From Stutzerimonas degradans (lineage in GTDB: Bacteria; Pseudomonadota; Gammaproteobacteria; Pseudomonadales; Pseudomonadaceae), in assembly GCF_024448505.1 (NCBI RefSeq), contig NZ_JAMOHV010000004.1:218221-282220 (forward strand): a stretch of 64,000 nucleotides of DNA, given 5' to 3'. The notes beneath the pieces are model-generated. The model saw nothing but the letters and a program-made list of their open reading frames with translations. It was not told the DNA's origin and searched no databases. Below, in pieces: positions 47,181 through 57,873 of the stretch. Made by a program: the position numbers and the translations under genes. The number at the start of each line of letters is the position of its first letter. The stretch's first letter is position 1.

Positions 47181-47930
47181 ATGCAAGACGAAGAACGGCT
47201 GCTGGCCGAGGTGCAAGATGAGTTCGGTCTGATCCGGGTATACGAGGTTGGCGACTATCGCTTCCTCGAATTCGGTGCGGCGGTGGAGCAGAGCTGTGTC
47301 TTCACGCCCGCTCCGAGCTGGCTGGAGTACGACTACACGCGTGCCATGCTGATTGGCGCGCTGTGCCATCCGGCACCGGAAACCGCGCTGTTCCTCGGAC
47401 TGGGCGCGGGGACGCTGACCCAGGCCTGCCTGGAGTTCCTGCCGCTGGAGGATGTCGAGGCCATCGAGCTGCGCCCCGCGGTACCCGAGTTGGCGATGCG
47501 CTACCTGGGTCTGCAGAACGACGTGCGGCTGTACATTCGCATCGGCGATGCCGTGGAGCTGCTGGAGTCGGCGGAGTCGGCCGATCTGGTGTTCGTCGAC
47601 CTGTATACCGATGTCGGTCCGGCGGCGGCGCACCTGGCCTGGAATTTCCTGAAGCGCTGTCAGGAGAAGCTCAATCCCGGTGGCTGGTTGGTCATCAATC
47701 AGTGGGGGACCGACGAGGGCAAACCGTTGGGCGCCGCATTGTTGCGTGGATTGTTCCACCGCCATTACTGGGAGTGCTCGGTGAAGGAGGGCAACGTGGT
47801 GCTGCTGGTGCCGGCGGATCTCGACCAGGAGCTGGATTTCGACGGTCTGCGCCAGCGCGCCGAAACGCTGGCGCCACGTCTGGGCTATTCGCTCGACTAC
47901 CTGATCGCCGCACTGCGTCCGGCGAGCTGA
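47181..47930 (+). CDS. Spermidine-synthase-like methyltransferase-fold protein
   Basis: 249 residues with the polyamine synthase/SAM-fold core: ALFLGLGAGTLTQACLEFLP (nucleotide loop), EAIELRPAVPELA and LVFVDLYTDVGPA. It lacks the full spermidine synthase length and the usual DGDVQ-type motifs, so true polyamine synthesis is doubtful. GGGAGGG precedes ATG 47181. Conserved in Pseudomonas as a stand-alone protein upstream of deaD. Confidence 0.75.
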   Translation: MQDEERLLAEVQDEFGLIRVYEVGDYRFLEFGAAVEQSCVFTPAPSWLEYDYTRAMLIGALCHPAPETALFLGLGAGTLTQACLEFLPLEDVEAIELRPAVPELAMRYLGLQNDVRLYIRIGDAVELLESAESADLVFVDLYTDVGPAAAHLAWNFLKRCQEKLNPGGWLVINQWGTDEGKPLGAALLRGLFHRHYWECSVKEGNVVLLVPADLDQELDFDGLRQRAETLAPRLGYSLDYLIAALRPAS

Positions 47931-48227
47931 TGGCGGTAGCCGTCGATCCGACGAGCCCGGGCGGTAAACCTTAATACGCAAAATTCACGCACAGCCGCCG
48001 TTATTCCGGTATAGTACGCGCCGGCTGAAACCCAGCCTGCGTTCAGGTACCGCAACACACGAAGCGCTGCTTCGGCTGCTGTCCGCTTCGAGCGGACTAT
48101 CCTTGACGATTCATCATTCATACGTTTTCGCAACCCCGCCGACCAGGCTGCCAGGGTGACCTTCGGGTTTTGCACGGCATGCGCAGCTTCGGAACATGGG
48201 TCTTGCGGAGCATCAGAGACAAGACCC
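47931..48227 (+). other. Promoter and long leader of deaD
   Basis: 297 bases. TATAGT at 48010-48015 is a likely -10 hexamer without a strong -35, giving a leader of about 205 bases. It contains the hairpin GTCCGCT/AGCGGAC (48081-48097) and, at its end, the start-codon stem and upstream ORF listed separately. Long structured leaders are usual for cold-shock helicase mRNAs. Confidence 0.6.
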
Positions 48228-48230
48228 ATG
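48195..48230 (+). promoter_or_regulatory. RNA stem occluding the deaD start codon
   Basis: CATGGGTCTTG (48195-48205) and CAAGACCCATG (48220-48230) are perfect 11-base complements around a 14-base loop. The AUG of deaD (48228-48230) is paired, while the only ribosome-site-like GGAG lies in the loop. Confidence 0.75.
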
Positions 48231-48231
48231 A
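48196..48231 (+). CDS. Eleven-codon upstream ORF of deaD
   Basis: ATG at 48196 lies in the 5' arm of the stem and encodes MGLAEHQRQDP, with TGA at 48229-48231 overlapping the deaD ATG. Only a weak GGA lies upstream. If translated, ribosomes would open the stem and stop exactly on the deaD start, a layout for translational coupling. Translation is not proven. Confidence 0.4.
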   Translation: MGLAEHQRQDP

Positions 48232-49898
48232 CCCAGGAAATCGGCGGCTTTGCCGCACTCGGTATTCATTCCGCTGTTCTGGCTGCCATCAGCGCAGTCG
48301 GCTACGAAGAACCTTCTCCCATTCAGGCCCAGGCGATCCCGGTGATCCTCGGTGGCCACGACATGATTGGCCAGGCGCAGACCGGCACCGGCAAGACCGC
48401 GGCCTTTGCGCTGCCGATCCTGTCGAAGATCGATCCGGCCAAGCGCGAGCCGCAGGCGCTGATCCTCGCGCCGACCCGCGAACTGGCGCTGCAGGTCGCC
48501 ACCGCGTTCGAGACCTATTCCAAGCAGATGCCCGGTGTTGGCGTCGTCGCCGTCTACGGTGGTGCCCCGATGGGCCCGCAGCTCAAGGCCATCCGCCAGG
48601 GCGCGCAGGTCATCGTCGCCACTCCAGGCCGCCTGGTCGACCACCTGAGCCGTAACAGCGAGCTGCTGTCGACCATCCGCTTCCTGGTCCTCGACGAAGC
48701 CGACGAGATGCTCAAGCTCGGCTTCATGGACGATCTGGAAGTGATCTTCGAAGCCATGCCGGAAAGCCGCCAGAGCGTGCTGTTCTCCGCCACGCTGCCG
48801 CATTCCATCCGCGCCATCGCCGAGAAGCACCTGCGCGAGCCGCAGCACATCAAGATCGCCGCCAAGACCCAGACCGTCGCCCGCATCGAGCAGGCGCACC
48901 TGATGGTCCACGCCGACCAGAAGATCCAGGCCGTGCTGCGCCTGCTGGAAGTCGAGGATTTCGACGCGCTGATCGCTTTCGTGCGCACCAAGCAGGCCAC
49001 TCTGGATCTGGCCGCCGCGCTGGAAGCCAAGGGCTACAAGGCCGCCGCGCTGAACGGCGACATCGCCCAGAACCAGCGTGAGCGCGTTATCGAATCGCTC
49101 AAGGATGGCCGTCTGGACATCGTCGTGGCTACCGACGTCGCCGCCCGTGGCCTGGATGTGGCGCGCATCACCCATGTGTTCAACGTGGACATGCCCTACG
49201 ATCCGGAATCCTACGTGCACCGCATCGGTCGTACCGGCCGTGCCGGTCGCGAAGGCCGCGCGCTGCTGCTGGTCACTCCGCGTGAGCGCCGCATGCTGCA
49301 GGTTATCGAGCGCGTAACCAACCAGAAGGTCGCCGAGGCTCGTCTGCCCAACGCCCAGCAGGTGTTGGACGCGCGCATCAAGAAGCTCACCAACAGCCTC
49401 GCGCCGCTGGTCGCCGATGCAGAAGCCACGCATGGCGAACTGCTCGACAAGCTGGTCGCCGATATCGGCTGCAGCCCGCGTGCCCTCGCCGCTGCGCTGC
49501 TGCGCAAGGCCACCAATGGCCAGGCGCTGACCCTGGCCGAAGTGGAAAAAGAGCAGCCGCTGGTACCGGGTAGTGGCCCGCGTGAGCGTTCCGAGCGCCC
49601 CGACCGTCCTGAGCGTAGTGGTGATCGCGAGCGTCGCGCGCCAATGCCGCTGGCCGAAGGCCGCGCGCGTTGCCGCACGCCGCTGGGTGCGCGTGACGGC
49701 ATCGCTGCGCGCAACCTGCTCGGTGCGATCCTCAACGAGGGCGGCCTGGCCCGCGAAGCCATCGGTCGCATCCAGGTGCGCGACAGCTTCAGCCTGGTCG
49801 AACTGCCGGAAGAAGGTCTCGAGCGCCTGCTCGGCAAGCTCAAGGACACCCGCGTGGGTGGCAAGCAGCTCAAGCTGCGTCGCTATCGCGAAGACTGA
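48228..49898 (+). CDS. deaD: DEAD-box RNA helicase DeaD/CsdA
   Basis: 556 residues. Q motif (GYEEPSPIQAQAIP), motif I AQTGTGKT, motif II DEAD (LVLDEADEM), SAT, and motif VI HRIGRTGRAG. After the helicase core come a CsdA-type dimerisation part and a C-terminal RNA-binding RRM-like domain (VRDSFSLVELPEEGLERL). It remodels structured mRNAs and ribosome precursors, mainly in the cold. Its start codon lies in an unusual hairpin with an upstream ORF. Confidence 0.94.
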   Translation: MTQEIGGFAALGIHSAVLAAISAVGYEEPSPIQAQAIPVILGGHDMIGQAQTGTGKTAAFALPILSKIDPAKREPQALILAPTRELALQVATAFETYSKQMPGVGVVAVYGGAPMGPQLKAIRQGAQVIVATPGRLVDHLSRNSELLSTIRFLVLDEADEMLKLGFMDDLEVIFEAMPESRQSVLFSATLPHSIRAIAEKHLREPQHIKIAAKTQTVARIEQAHLMVHADQKIQAVLRLLEVEDFDALIAFVRTKQATLDLAAALEAKGYKAAALNGDIAQNQRERVIESLKDGRLDIVVATDVAARGLDVARITHVFNVDMPYDPESYVHRIGRTGRAGREGRALLLVTPRERRMLQVIERVTNQKVAEARLPNAQQVLDARIKKLTNSLAPLVADAEATHGELLDKLVADIGCSPRALAAALLRKATNGQALTLAEVEKEQPLVPGSGPRERSERPDRPERSGDRERRAPMPLAEGRARCRTPLGARDGIAARNLLGAILNEGGLAREAIGRIQVRDSFSLVELPEEGLERLLGKLKDTRVGGKQLKLRRYRED

Positions 49899-49947
49899 GC
49901 AGCCGATGCGCGCAACGGGCCGTGAACTGCCCTGAAGCCTCGATTAG

Positions 49948-49971
49948 AGCCAGCCGCAAGGCTGGCTTTTT
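49948..49971 (+). terminator. Intrinsic terminator after deaD
   Basis: AGCCAGCC, a GCAA tetraloop, GGCTGGCT, then a T-run; 50 bases beyond the deaD stop and before the convergent xseA. Confidence 0.9.
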
Positions 49972-50019
49972 CGTTCAGGGGGTGCGCGACTCGCATCAAT
50001 CCGTTGCCGGCTGGCACGT

Positions 50020-51396
50020 TCAGAGCAGCGGCAGCGTCACCGGTTCCAGATGGTTGTCTTCCACGCGTACCGCCAGTTCGCCTTCGCCCAGTTTCGCCTT
50101 CAGGCGCTGGCCGGCGTGGGTCTGGCTGGCGCTGCGAATCGCCTGGCCGCGCTCGTCGAGCAGGATGCTGTAGCCGCGGCCGAGGGTCGCCAGCGGGCTG
50201 ACGATCTGTAGCGTCTGCGCCAAGCCCTGCAGCTGCTGGCGCCGGGCCTTCATGCCCGACTGCATGGCGCGCGGCAGGCGGTCGGAGAGGTGTTCGAGAC
50301 GCTGGCGCAGCAGGTGCAGCGTGCGCCCGGGATGCTGCGCGGCGAGGCGGGTTTCCAGGCGCGCCAGGCGCTCCTGACCGCCGCACAGGCGACGGTCGAC
50401 GGCGCGCAGCAGGCGTTGTTCGAGGTCGTCGATGCGCTGGGCCTGCTGCTGCAGGCGTTCGCCCGGATGGCGCAGGCGCCGAGTCAGACTCTCCAGGCGC
50501 ATGGCGTCACGGTGCAGGCGGTCGCGCATGCGCAGCAGCAGTCGCTGATGCAGACCGCTCAGGCGCTGCTGCAGGTCGGCGCTGCTTGGCGCCAGCAGCT
50601 CGGCCGCTGCCGAAGGCGTGGGGGCGCGTACGTCAGCGACGAAGTCGGCGATCGATACGTCGGTTTCATGCCCCACGGCACTGACGATTGGCGTAACGCA
50701 GGCGTCCACCGCGCGCGCCACGGCTTCTTCGTTGAAGCACCAGAGGTCCTCCAGCGAGCCGCCGCCACGGGCCAGGATCAGCGCGTCGAAACCTTGCGCA
50801 TCGGCCAGTTGCAGCGCCCGAACGATCTGTCCGGTGGCTTCGCGGCCCTGCACGGCGGTCGGAATCAGCGTCAGTTCGACCTGCGGCGCGCGGCGTTTGA
50901 ACACCGAGATGATGTCGCGGATCACCGCGCCGGTCGGCGAGCTGACGATGCCGATGCGCCGCGGATGGGCGGGCAGGGCGGCCTTGCGCTCGACAGCGAA
51001 CAAGCCTTCGCCGGCAAGCTTTTCCTTGAGTGCCTCGAAGGCCAGGCGCAGTGCGCCATCGCCGGCCGGCTCCAGCGTGTCGAGAATCAGCTGATAGTCG
51101 CCGCGGCCTTCGAACAGCGACACCTTGCCTCGCACGCGCACCGCCAGGCCGTCACGCAAGGCTTGGCGCACCCGCGCGGCGTTCTGGCGGAACAGCGCGC
51201 AACGCACCTGGGCGTTCTTGTCCTTGAGGGTGAAATAGATGTGGCCGGAAGCCGGGCGGGCGAGGTTGGATATCTCGCCTTCGACCCAGACCTGGGCGAA
51301 CACGTCCTCCAGCAGCAGTCGGGCTCGGCCGTTGAGCTGGCTGACGGTGAGGACTTCGCGATCGAGATTGAGGCGTTCGAAGGGATCTTTGAGCAT
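50020..51396 (-). CDS. xseA: Exodeoxyribonuclease VII large subunit XseA
   Basis: 458 residues. N-terminal OB fold (LTVSQLNGRARLLLEDVF, VWVEGEISNLARPASGHIYF), the catalytic domain (RIGIVSSPTGAVIRDI, ARGGGSLEDLWCFNEE, VSAVGHETD) and a long coiled-coil C-terminus. It degrades single-stranded DNA with XseB, which is not in the window. The ATG at 51396 is clear. Confidence 0.95.
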   Translation of the reverse strand: MLKDPFERLNLDREVLTVSQLNGRARLLLEDVFAQVWVEGEISNLARPASGHIYFTLKDKNAQVRCALFRQNAARVRQALRDGLAVRVRGKVSLFEGRGDYQLILDTLEPAGDGALRLAFEALKEKLAGEGLFAVERKAALPAHPRRIGIVSSPTGAVIRDIISVFKRRAPQVELTLIPTAVQGREATGQIVRALQLADAQGFDALILARGGGSLEDLWCFNEEAVARAVDACVTPIVSAVGHETDVSIADFVADVRAPTPSAAAELLAPSSADLQQRLSGLHQRLLLRMRDRLHRDAMRLESLTRRLRHPGERLQQQAQRIDDLEQRLLRAVDRRLCGGQERLARLETRLAAQHPGRTLHLLRQRLEHLSDRLPRAMQSGMKARRQQLQGLAQTLQIVSPLATLGRGYSILLDERGQAIRSASQTHAGQRLKAKLGEGELAVRVEDNHLEPVTLPLL

Positions 51397-51513
51397 GGCG
51401 GCGATGATACGGGAAAACGCCCGGAGCAGCCGCCCTGCGACCGGCTGCGATTGACCTGAGCGATCCGCGCATTAAGCTGCCCGGCCGCCCACTGCCTTCC
51501 GACCGAGCCATTC

Positions 51514-52065
51514 ATGAGTCACAGTCAAGCCATCGTCGTGCCGCGCATTTCCAGCTTTCCGGCGCATGAGGCCCGCGCGCGGATGATCCTGCGCTGGTTG
51601 GCCGAGCGGCGCATCGTCGAGGCGCTGCCGACCACCTGCGGCCGCGGTACCCATGGGATGGCCTATGCGATTGCGCCGGGCGCGCGCCGCGTCATGCTGC
51701 ACCCGGAGCGGCTGCCGTTCGGTGAGGCCGTCAACGGCCTGGAGGTGGTGACCAAGCGCTGCATTTACACGCCGACCCGCGATTTCGCCGAGGAAGCCGG
51801 CTGCCCGGAATGCCGTCGGGAGATCGGCGAGGCGCTGTTCGAGAGTCTGGATGAGTGGATGCCTGGGCAGACCGACAATTTCACCTGTCCCGAATGTGGC
51901 TTCGAGGACGACATCAACGGTTTCCTGTTCATTCCGGCGTGTGCGTTCTCCAACCTGGGATTCATCTTCAACGGCTGGGGCGAGGCGGGGTTTCGTCAGG
52001 AATTCCTCGAAGAGTTCGGCGAGCGGCTGGGGTTCAAGGTGGCGCTGGTCATCGATCAGGCGTGA
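51514..52065 (+). CDS. Zinc-knuckle hypothetical protein
   Basis: 183 residues. Two CPEC motifs, GCPECRRE and TCPECGFED, suggest a zinc ribbon in the middle. The N-terminus is basic and soluble (PAHEARARMILRWLAERR). No named family is recognised. Similar genes occur upstream of guaB in Pseudomonas. The C-terminal segment SNLGFIFNGWGEAGFRQEFL is Gly/Phe-rich. It ends 61 bases before the guaBA promoter. Confidence 0.65.
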   Translation: MSHSQAIVVPRISSFPAHEARARMILRWLAERRIVEALPTTCGRGTHGMAYAIAPGARRVMLHPERLPFGEAVNGLEVVTKRCIYTPTRDFAEEAGCPECRREIGEALFESLDEWMPGQTDNFTCPECGFEDDINGFLFIPACAFSNLGFIFNGWGEAGFRQEFLEEFGERLGFKVALVIDQA

Positions 52066-53661
<1,596 letters not shown>

Positions 53662-53755
53662 TCGAACTCTTCGCTGGAGGCTGGCGGCGGCAGGTTGAAC
53701 GGATTGCGTTCGGCCTGCGGCCTTCAGCCTTCAGCCATTTCTCCAGGTGAAGAAA

Positions 53756-55336
53756 ATGGCTCAACCTGATATCCACGCCCACCGCATTCTCATCCTCGAC
53801 TTCGGCTCCCAGTACACCCAGCTGATCGCCCGCCGCGTGCGCGAGATCGGCGTCTACTGCGAACTGCACCCGTGGGACATGAGCGAAGACGACATCCGCG
53901 CCTTCGCGCCACGCGGCATCATCCTTGCCGGTGGCCCCGAGTCGGTTCATGAAGAAGGCAGTCCGCGCGCGCCGCAAGCGGTGTTCGATCTCGGCGTACC
54001 GCTGTTCGGCATTTGCTACGGCATGCAGACCATGTCCGAGCAGCTGGGCGGCAAGGTGCAGGGCTCGGATGTGCGCGAGTTCGGCTACGCGCGTGTCGAT
54101 CTGGTCGGCAAGTCGCAGCTGTTCGACGGCATCGAAGACCACATGGATGACGATGGCGTGTTCGGCCTCGACGTGTGGATGAGCCACGGTGACAAGGTCA
54201 CCGAGATTCCGGCCGGTTTCCATATCATCGCCAGCACGCCGAGCTGCCCGATCGCTGCCATCGGTGACGAAACCCGCCACTACTACGGCGTGCAGTTCCA
54301 TCCGGAAGTGACCCACACCCGCCAGGGCGGTCGCATCCTGTCGCGCTTCATCCTGGAAATCTGCGGCTGCGAAGCGCTGTGGACGCCGTCCAACATCGTC
54401 GAAGATGCCATCGCCCAGGTGCGTGCGCAGGTCGGCAATGCCAACGTGCTGCTCGGCCTGTCCGGCGGCGTCGATTCCTCGGTGGTTGCTGCGCTGCTGC
54501 ATCGGGCCATCGGCGACCAGCTGACCTGCGTGTTCGTTGACAACGGCCTGCTGCGCCTGCACGAGGGCGATCAGGTGATGGCCATGTTCGCCGAGAACAT
54601 GGGCGTCAAGGTGATTCGTGCCGACGCCGAAGCGCAGTTCCTGACCAACCTCGAAGGCGAGGCGGACCCGGAGAAGAAGCGCAAGATCATCGGCCGCACC
54701 TTCATCGACGTGTTCGATGCCGAGGCCAGCAAGCTGGACAACATCCAGTTTCTCGCCCAGGGCACCATCTACCCGGACGTGATCGAGTCGGCCGGCGCCA
54801 AGAGTGGCAAGGCCCATGTGATCAAGTCGCACCACAACGTCGGCGGTCTGCCGGAAGAGATGAACCTCAAGCTGGTCGAGCCGCTGCGCGAGCTGTTCAA
54901 GGACGAGGTGCGCAAGATCGGCCTCGAACTCGGCCTGCCGTACGATATGGTCTACCGTCACCCCTTCCCGGGCCCGGGCCTGGGTGTGCGCATTCTCGGC
55001 GAGGTGAAGAAGGAATACGCCGACCTGCTGCGGCGCGCCGACCACATCTTCATCGAGGAGCTGCGCAACTTCGACTGGTACCACAAGACCAGCCAGGCCT
55101 TCGTAGTGTTTCAGCCGGTGAAGTCCGTGGGCGTGGTCGGTGACGGCCGTCGCTATGCCTGGGTCGTCGCCCTGCGCGCGGTGGAGACCATCGACTTCAT
55201 GACCGCACGTTGGGCGCATTTGCCCTATGAGCTGCTGGAGAAGGTTTCCAACCGCATCATCAACGAGATCGAAGGCATCTCCCGCGTCACTTACGACGTG
55301 TCGAGCAAGCCACCGGCGACCATCGAGTGGGAGTGA
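53756..55336 (+). CDS. guaA: GMP synthase (glutamine-hydrolysing)
   Basis: 526 residues. Class I glutamine amidotransferase domain with Cys in [10 protein letters not shown] and His-Glu in FHPEVTHT, then the ATP pyrophosphatase P-loop [11 protein letters not shown] and a C-terminal dimerisation domain. It converts XMP to GMP. The coding end (ATCGAGTGGGAGTGA) is the known attachment region for many integrative elements; an integrase gene follows 301 bases later, so this is very likely the left attachment site. The gene itself is intact. Confidence 0.97.
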   Translation: MAQPDIHAHRILILDFGSQYTQLIARRVREIGVYCELHPWDMSEDDIRAFAPRGIILAGGPESVHEEGSPRAPQAVFDLGVPLFGICYGMQTMSEQLGGKVQGSDVREFGYARVDLVGKSQLFDGIEDHMDDDGVFGLDVWMSHGDKVTEIPAGFHIIASTPSCPIAAIGDETRHYYGVQFHPEVTHTRQGGRILSRFILEICGCEALWTPSNIVEDAIAQVRAQVGNANVLLGLSGGVDSSVVAALLHRAIGDQLTCVFVDNGLLRLHEGDQVMAMFAENMGVKVIRADAEAQFLTNLEGEADPEKKRKIIGRTFIDVFDAEASKLDNIQFLAQGTIYPDVIESAGAKSGKAHVIKSHHNVGGLPEEMNLKLVEPLRELFKDEVRKIGLELGLPYDMVYRHPFPGPGLGVRILGEVKKEYADLLRRADHIFIEELRNFDWYHKTSQAFVVFQPVKSVGVVGDGRRYAWVVALRAVETIDFMTARWAHLPYELLEKVSNRIINEIEGISRVTYDVSSKPPATIEWE

Positions 55337-55354
55337 AATCAGGTCCTTCGGGGG

Positions 55355-55433
55355 CTATCGGTACCTATCGATAAGATGCTGTAACGTGTTGATTTAAAAG
55401 AAAATACGTCGCGGCATCTATCGGTGACTATCG
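55355..55433. repeat. CTATCGGT direct repeats next to guaA
   Basis: CTATCGGTACCTATCG (55355-55370) recurs as CTATCGGTGACTATCG (55418-55433), 14 of 16 bases identical, and a shorter ACTATCGA occurs near 55505. They lie between the presumed attachment site and the integrase and are plausible integrase arm-binding sites. Confidence 0.55.
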
Positions 55434-55527
55434 CCGGGCAGCAGAACGGTTTGGCGGTAGTGGTGACGGTAGGCGCTGGAGGTCGGATTAAGACCCTCCC
55501 GTTTACTATCGAGACCAAACCGGTCTT

Positions 55528-55609
55528 TGACGGTAAATCTCTTCTTGGGAACGCTTCTGTTCTGCGGCTTTCCCGGCATCAGCAGGTCTCCTGGCCCTTG
55601 ACGGTAAAA
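55528..55609. repeat. TTGACGGTAAA direct repeats
   Basis: An exact 11-base repeat at 55528-55538 and 55599-55609, with a partial copy (GACGGTA) at 55465. Same presumed arm region upstream of the integrase; the 301-base stretch from guaA to the integrase holds these repeats and no gene. Confidence 0.5.
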
Positions 55610-55637
55610 GCCGTCATGAACAGGAGGAAAAACCTCG

Positions 55638-56894
55638 ATGCTTACCGACACCGCACTGCGCAATCTCAAGCCAAAGGCCAAGCCCTACAAGGCTTCCGAC
55701 CGCGATGGCATGTACGTGACGGTATCGCCTAGCGGTACCGTCACCTTTCGCTACGATTACCGTCTCAACGGACGTCGGGAAACGCTGACCATCGGACGGT
55801 ATGGTCCAGCGGGAATATCGTTGGCCTTGGCTCGCGAAAAGCTGCTTGATGCCAAGCGCATGGTTGCCCAGGGACACTCGCCTTCCCTGGAAAAGCAACG
55901 GGCCAAACGACGCCTGACGGCTGCCAAGGCTTTTGGCGATATGTTGAAGAGCTGGCTGGCCGGTGCGCGTATGGCCGACAGCACGCGGGCCATGCGCAAG
56001 AGCATCATCGACCGCGACATCCTGCCGGTTTTCGAGAATCGGCTTCTGACCGAAATCACTCCTGACGATCTGCGAGCGCTCTGTGCCAAGGTGAAGGCCC
56101 GTGGGGCACCGGCTACGGCGGTTCACGTTCGTGACATCGTGAAGCAGGTCTATGCGTTCGCGATCCTGCATGGGGAGAAGGTCGAGAATCCGGCCGATGA
56201 TGTGAAGGCGGCGTCGATCGCCACCTTCGTGCCGAAGGATCGAGCGCTAACCCCGACCGAGATACGGTTGGCATTCCACCAGTTGGAGTCCATTGCCGCA
56301 TACCCCACTATCCGGCTGGCCTTGCGGCTGGTGCTGTTGACCCTGGTACGCAAGAGCGAACTGATCGAGGCGACCTGGAATGAGGTGGATTTTGAGAACG
56401 CCACCTGGACGATCTCCAAGCAACGGATGAAGGGGCGCAACCCTCACGTGGTCTACCTGTCGCGCCAAGCCTTGGACATCTTTATCGCGCTGCACACCTG
56501 TGCTGCTGGTTCGAGATTCGTGCTTCCCTCGCGCTACGACATCCACCGCGGCATGTCGCACGCCACCTTGAACCGGATCACCCAACTTATTGCATCGCGT
56601 GCCAAGGAAGCAGGGCTGCCGTTGGAGCCGTTTACGGTTCACGACCTGCGCAGGACGGGCTCCACGCTACTCAACGAAGTGGGCTTCAATGGCGACTGGA
56701 TCGAGAAGTGTTTGGCGCATGAGGATGGGCGCTCCTCGCGCTCGGTCTACAACAAGGCCGAGTACGCCGAGCAGCGCCGCCACATGCTGCAGGAGTGGGC
56801 GGACATGGTCGATGCTTGGATCGACGGTCGGACTCATGTGCCGAAGCTGTTGCCGGACAATGTGGCTGTGCCGGTGTTGAGTGCCGCCGTTTAA
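55638..56894 (+). CDS. P4-type tyrosine recombinase (integrase)
   Basis: 418 residues. DUF4102-like N-terminal arm-binding domain (LTDTALRNLKPKAKPYKASD, TIGRYGPAGISLALAREK), a SAM-like core-binding domain, and a C-terminal catalytic domain with Arg (LVRKSEL), His-Leu-Arg (VHDLRRTG), His (LAHEDG) and Tyr (SVYNKAEY). AGGAGG precedes ATG 55638. Placement just after guaA indicates that it integrates the element there. Confidence 0.94.
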   Translation: MLTDTALRNLKPKAKPYKASDRDGMYVTVSPSGTVTFRYDYRLNGRRETLTIGRYGPAGISLALAREKLLDAKRMVAQGHSPSLEKQRAKRRLTAAKAFGDMLKSWLAGARMADSTRAMRKSIIDRDILPVFENRLLTEITPDDLRALCAKVKARGAPATAVHVRDIVKQVYAFAILHGEKVENPADDVKAASIATFVPKDRALTPTEIRLAFHQLESIAAYPTIRLALRLVLLTLVRKSELIEATWNEVDFENATWTISKQRMKGRNPHVVYLSRQALDIFIALHTCAAGSRFVLPSRYDIHRGMSHATLNRITQLIASRAKEAGLPLEPFTVHDLRRTGSTLLNEVGFNGDWIEKCLAHEDGRSSRSVYNKAEYAEQRRHMLQEWADMVDAWIDGRTHVPKLLPDNVAVPVLSAAV

Positions 56895-56954
56895 AGGAAG
56901 GACAAGGTTGTCAGTTGACAACCTTGTGAGTCATGCGAATACTGGAGATCACCA

Positions 56955-57230
56955 ATGACCCGTCCCTCGCACCCGAAGAAAGAGGTCGAAGAAGCGCTTA
57001 GACATGCCGAAGGGCAGGGCTGGCGCGTAGAAGTTGGCGGCAGTCACGCCTGGGGACGGATCTACTGTCCCTACAACGACGAGGAATGTCGTTGCGGCGA
57101 GTTCTGCATCACCAGTGTATGGAGCACGCCGAAGAGCCCTGGCAACCACTCACGCGCCCTGCGGCGCGTCGTGGACAACTGCACCACGCACCGTAAGCAG
57201 CAGGATCCTGCCGACGGTGCAGAGGAATAG
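56955..57230 (+). CDS. HicA-like small protein (possible toxin)
   Basis: 91 residues. The core (EALRHAEGQGWRVEVGGSHA, then WSTPKSPGNHSRALRRVVDN) resembles the HicA mRNA-interferase dsRBD-like fold with its His in a GSH context. Extra Cys residues (CPYNDEECRCGEFC) are unusual for HicA. GGAG precedes ATG 56955. The next gene begins 4 bases later and encodes an HTH protein, consistent with a toxin-antitoxin pair. The family call is tentative. Confidence 0.45.
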   Translation: MTRPSHPKKEVEEALRHAEGQGWRVEVGGSHAWGRIYCPYNDEECRCGEFCITSVWSTPKSPGNHSRALRRVVDNCTTHRKQQDPADGAEE

Positions 57231-57234
57231 GACT

Positions 57235-57759
57235 ATGGAATACACCTTCACGCTGAAATATCAACTTGCCGACGATGACCGTGACCCGGATGCACTTGTC
57301 GAGCGCCTTGGCGAGGCTGGCTGCGACGATGCCCTGGTTGGCATCGGCCAGCCCGGGCGGCTGGCGCTGGAATTCATCCGCGAGGCAGAGAGTGCAGATG
57401 CGGCTGTGCGCAGTGCACTGGCTGATGTTCGCCGTGCAGTGCCCTCGGCCAGGCTGATCGAGGTTGCCCCGGATCTGGTCGGGCTGACCGAGGTGGCCGA
57501 GATGATCGGAGTGTCGCGGCAGAACATGCGCAAGTTGATGCTGGCACATCCAGGGAGTTTTCCGGCACCGGTGCATGAGGGTAGTGCATCAATATGGCAT
57601 TTGGCGGACGTTCTGACGTGGTTGCAGGCTAAGGGCAGCTATTCGCTTACCAAGAGCGTGTTGGATGTGGCTCAGGTGGCCTTACAGGTCAACGTTGCGA
57701 AAGAGGGGCGACGGTTGCCGAGCTTGGCTTTCAAAGAGTTGGAAGCTTTGGTTGGGTGA
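57235..57759 (+). CDS. HTH DNA-binding protein paired with the HicA-like gene
   Basis: 174 residues. The N-terminal about 75 residues (EYTFTLKYQLADDDRDPDAL and LALEFIREAESADAAVRSAL) look like a small alpha/beta domain. The central part is an AlpA/MerR-like helix-turn-helix (LTEVAEMIGVSRQNMRKLML) with SIWHLADVLTWL after it. It follows the HicA-like gene by 4 bases and could be its antitoxin and autorepressor. HicB itself is not recognised. Confidence 0.6.
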   Translation: MEYTFTLKYQLADDDRDPDALVERLGEAGCDDALVGIGQPGRLALEFIREAESADAAVRSALADVRRAVPSARLIEVAPDLVGLTEVAEMIGVSRQNMRKLMLAHPGSFPAPVHEGSASIWHLADVLTWLQAKGSYSLTKSVLDVAQVALQVNVAKEGRRLPSLAFKELEALVG

Positions 57760-57873
57760 CAACCTTGGACGAGTCGCAGCTTCGGTTGGAAGCAGCCGTT
57801 AAAGGTTGCTGAGAATATTCCTTGAAATCAGTTTTGCTCCGGTGATTCTCCAGAGACTTTTTAGAAGATTACG

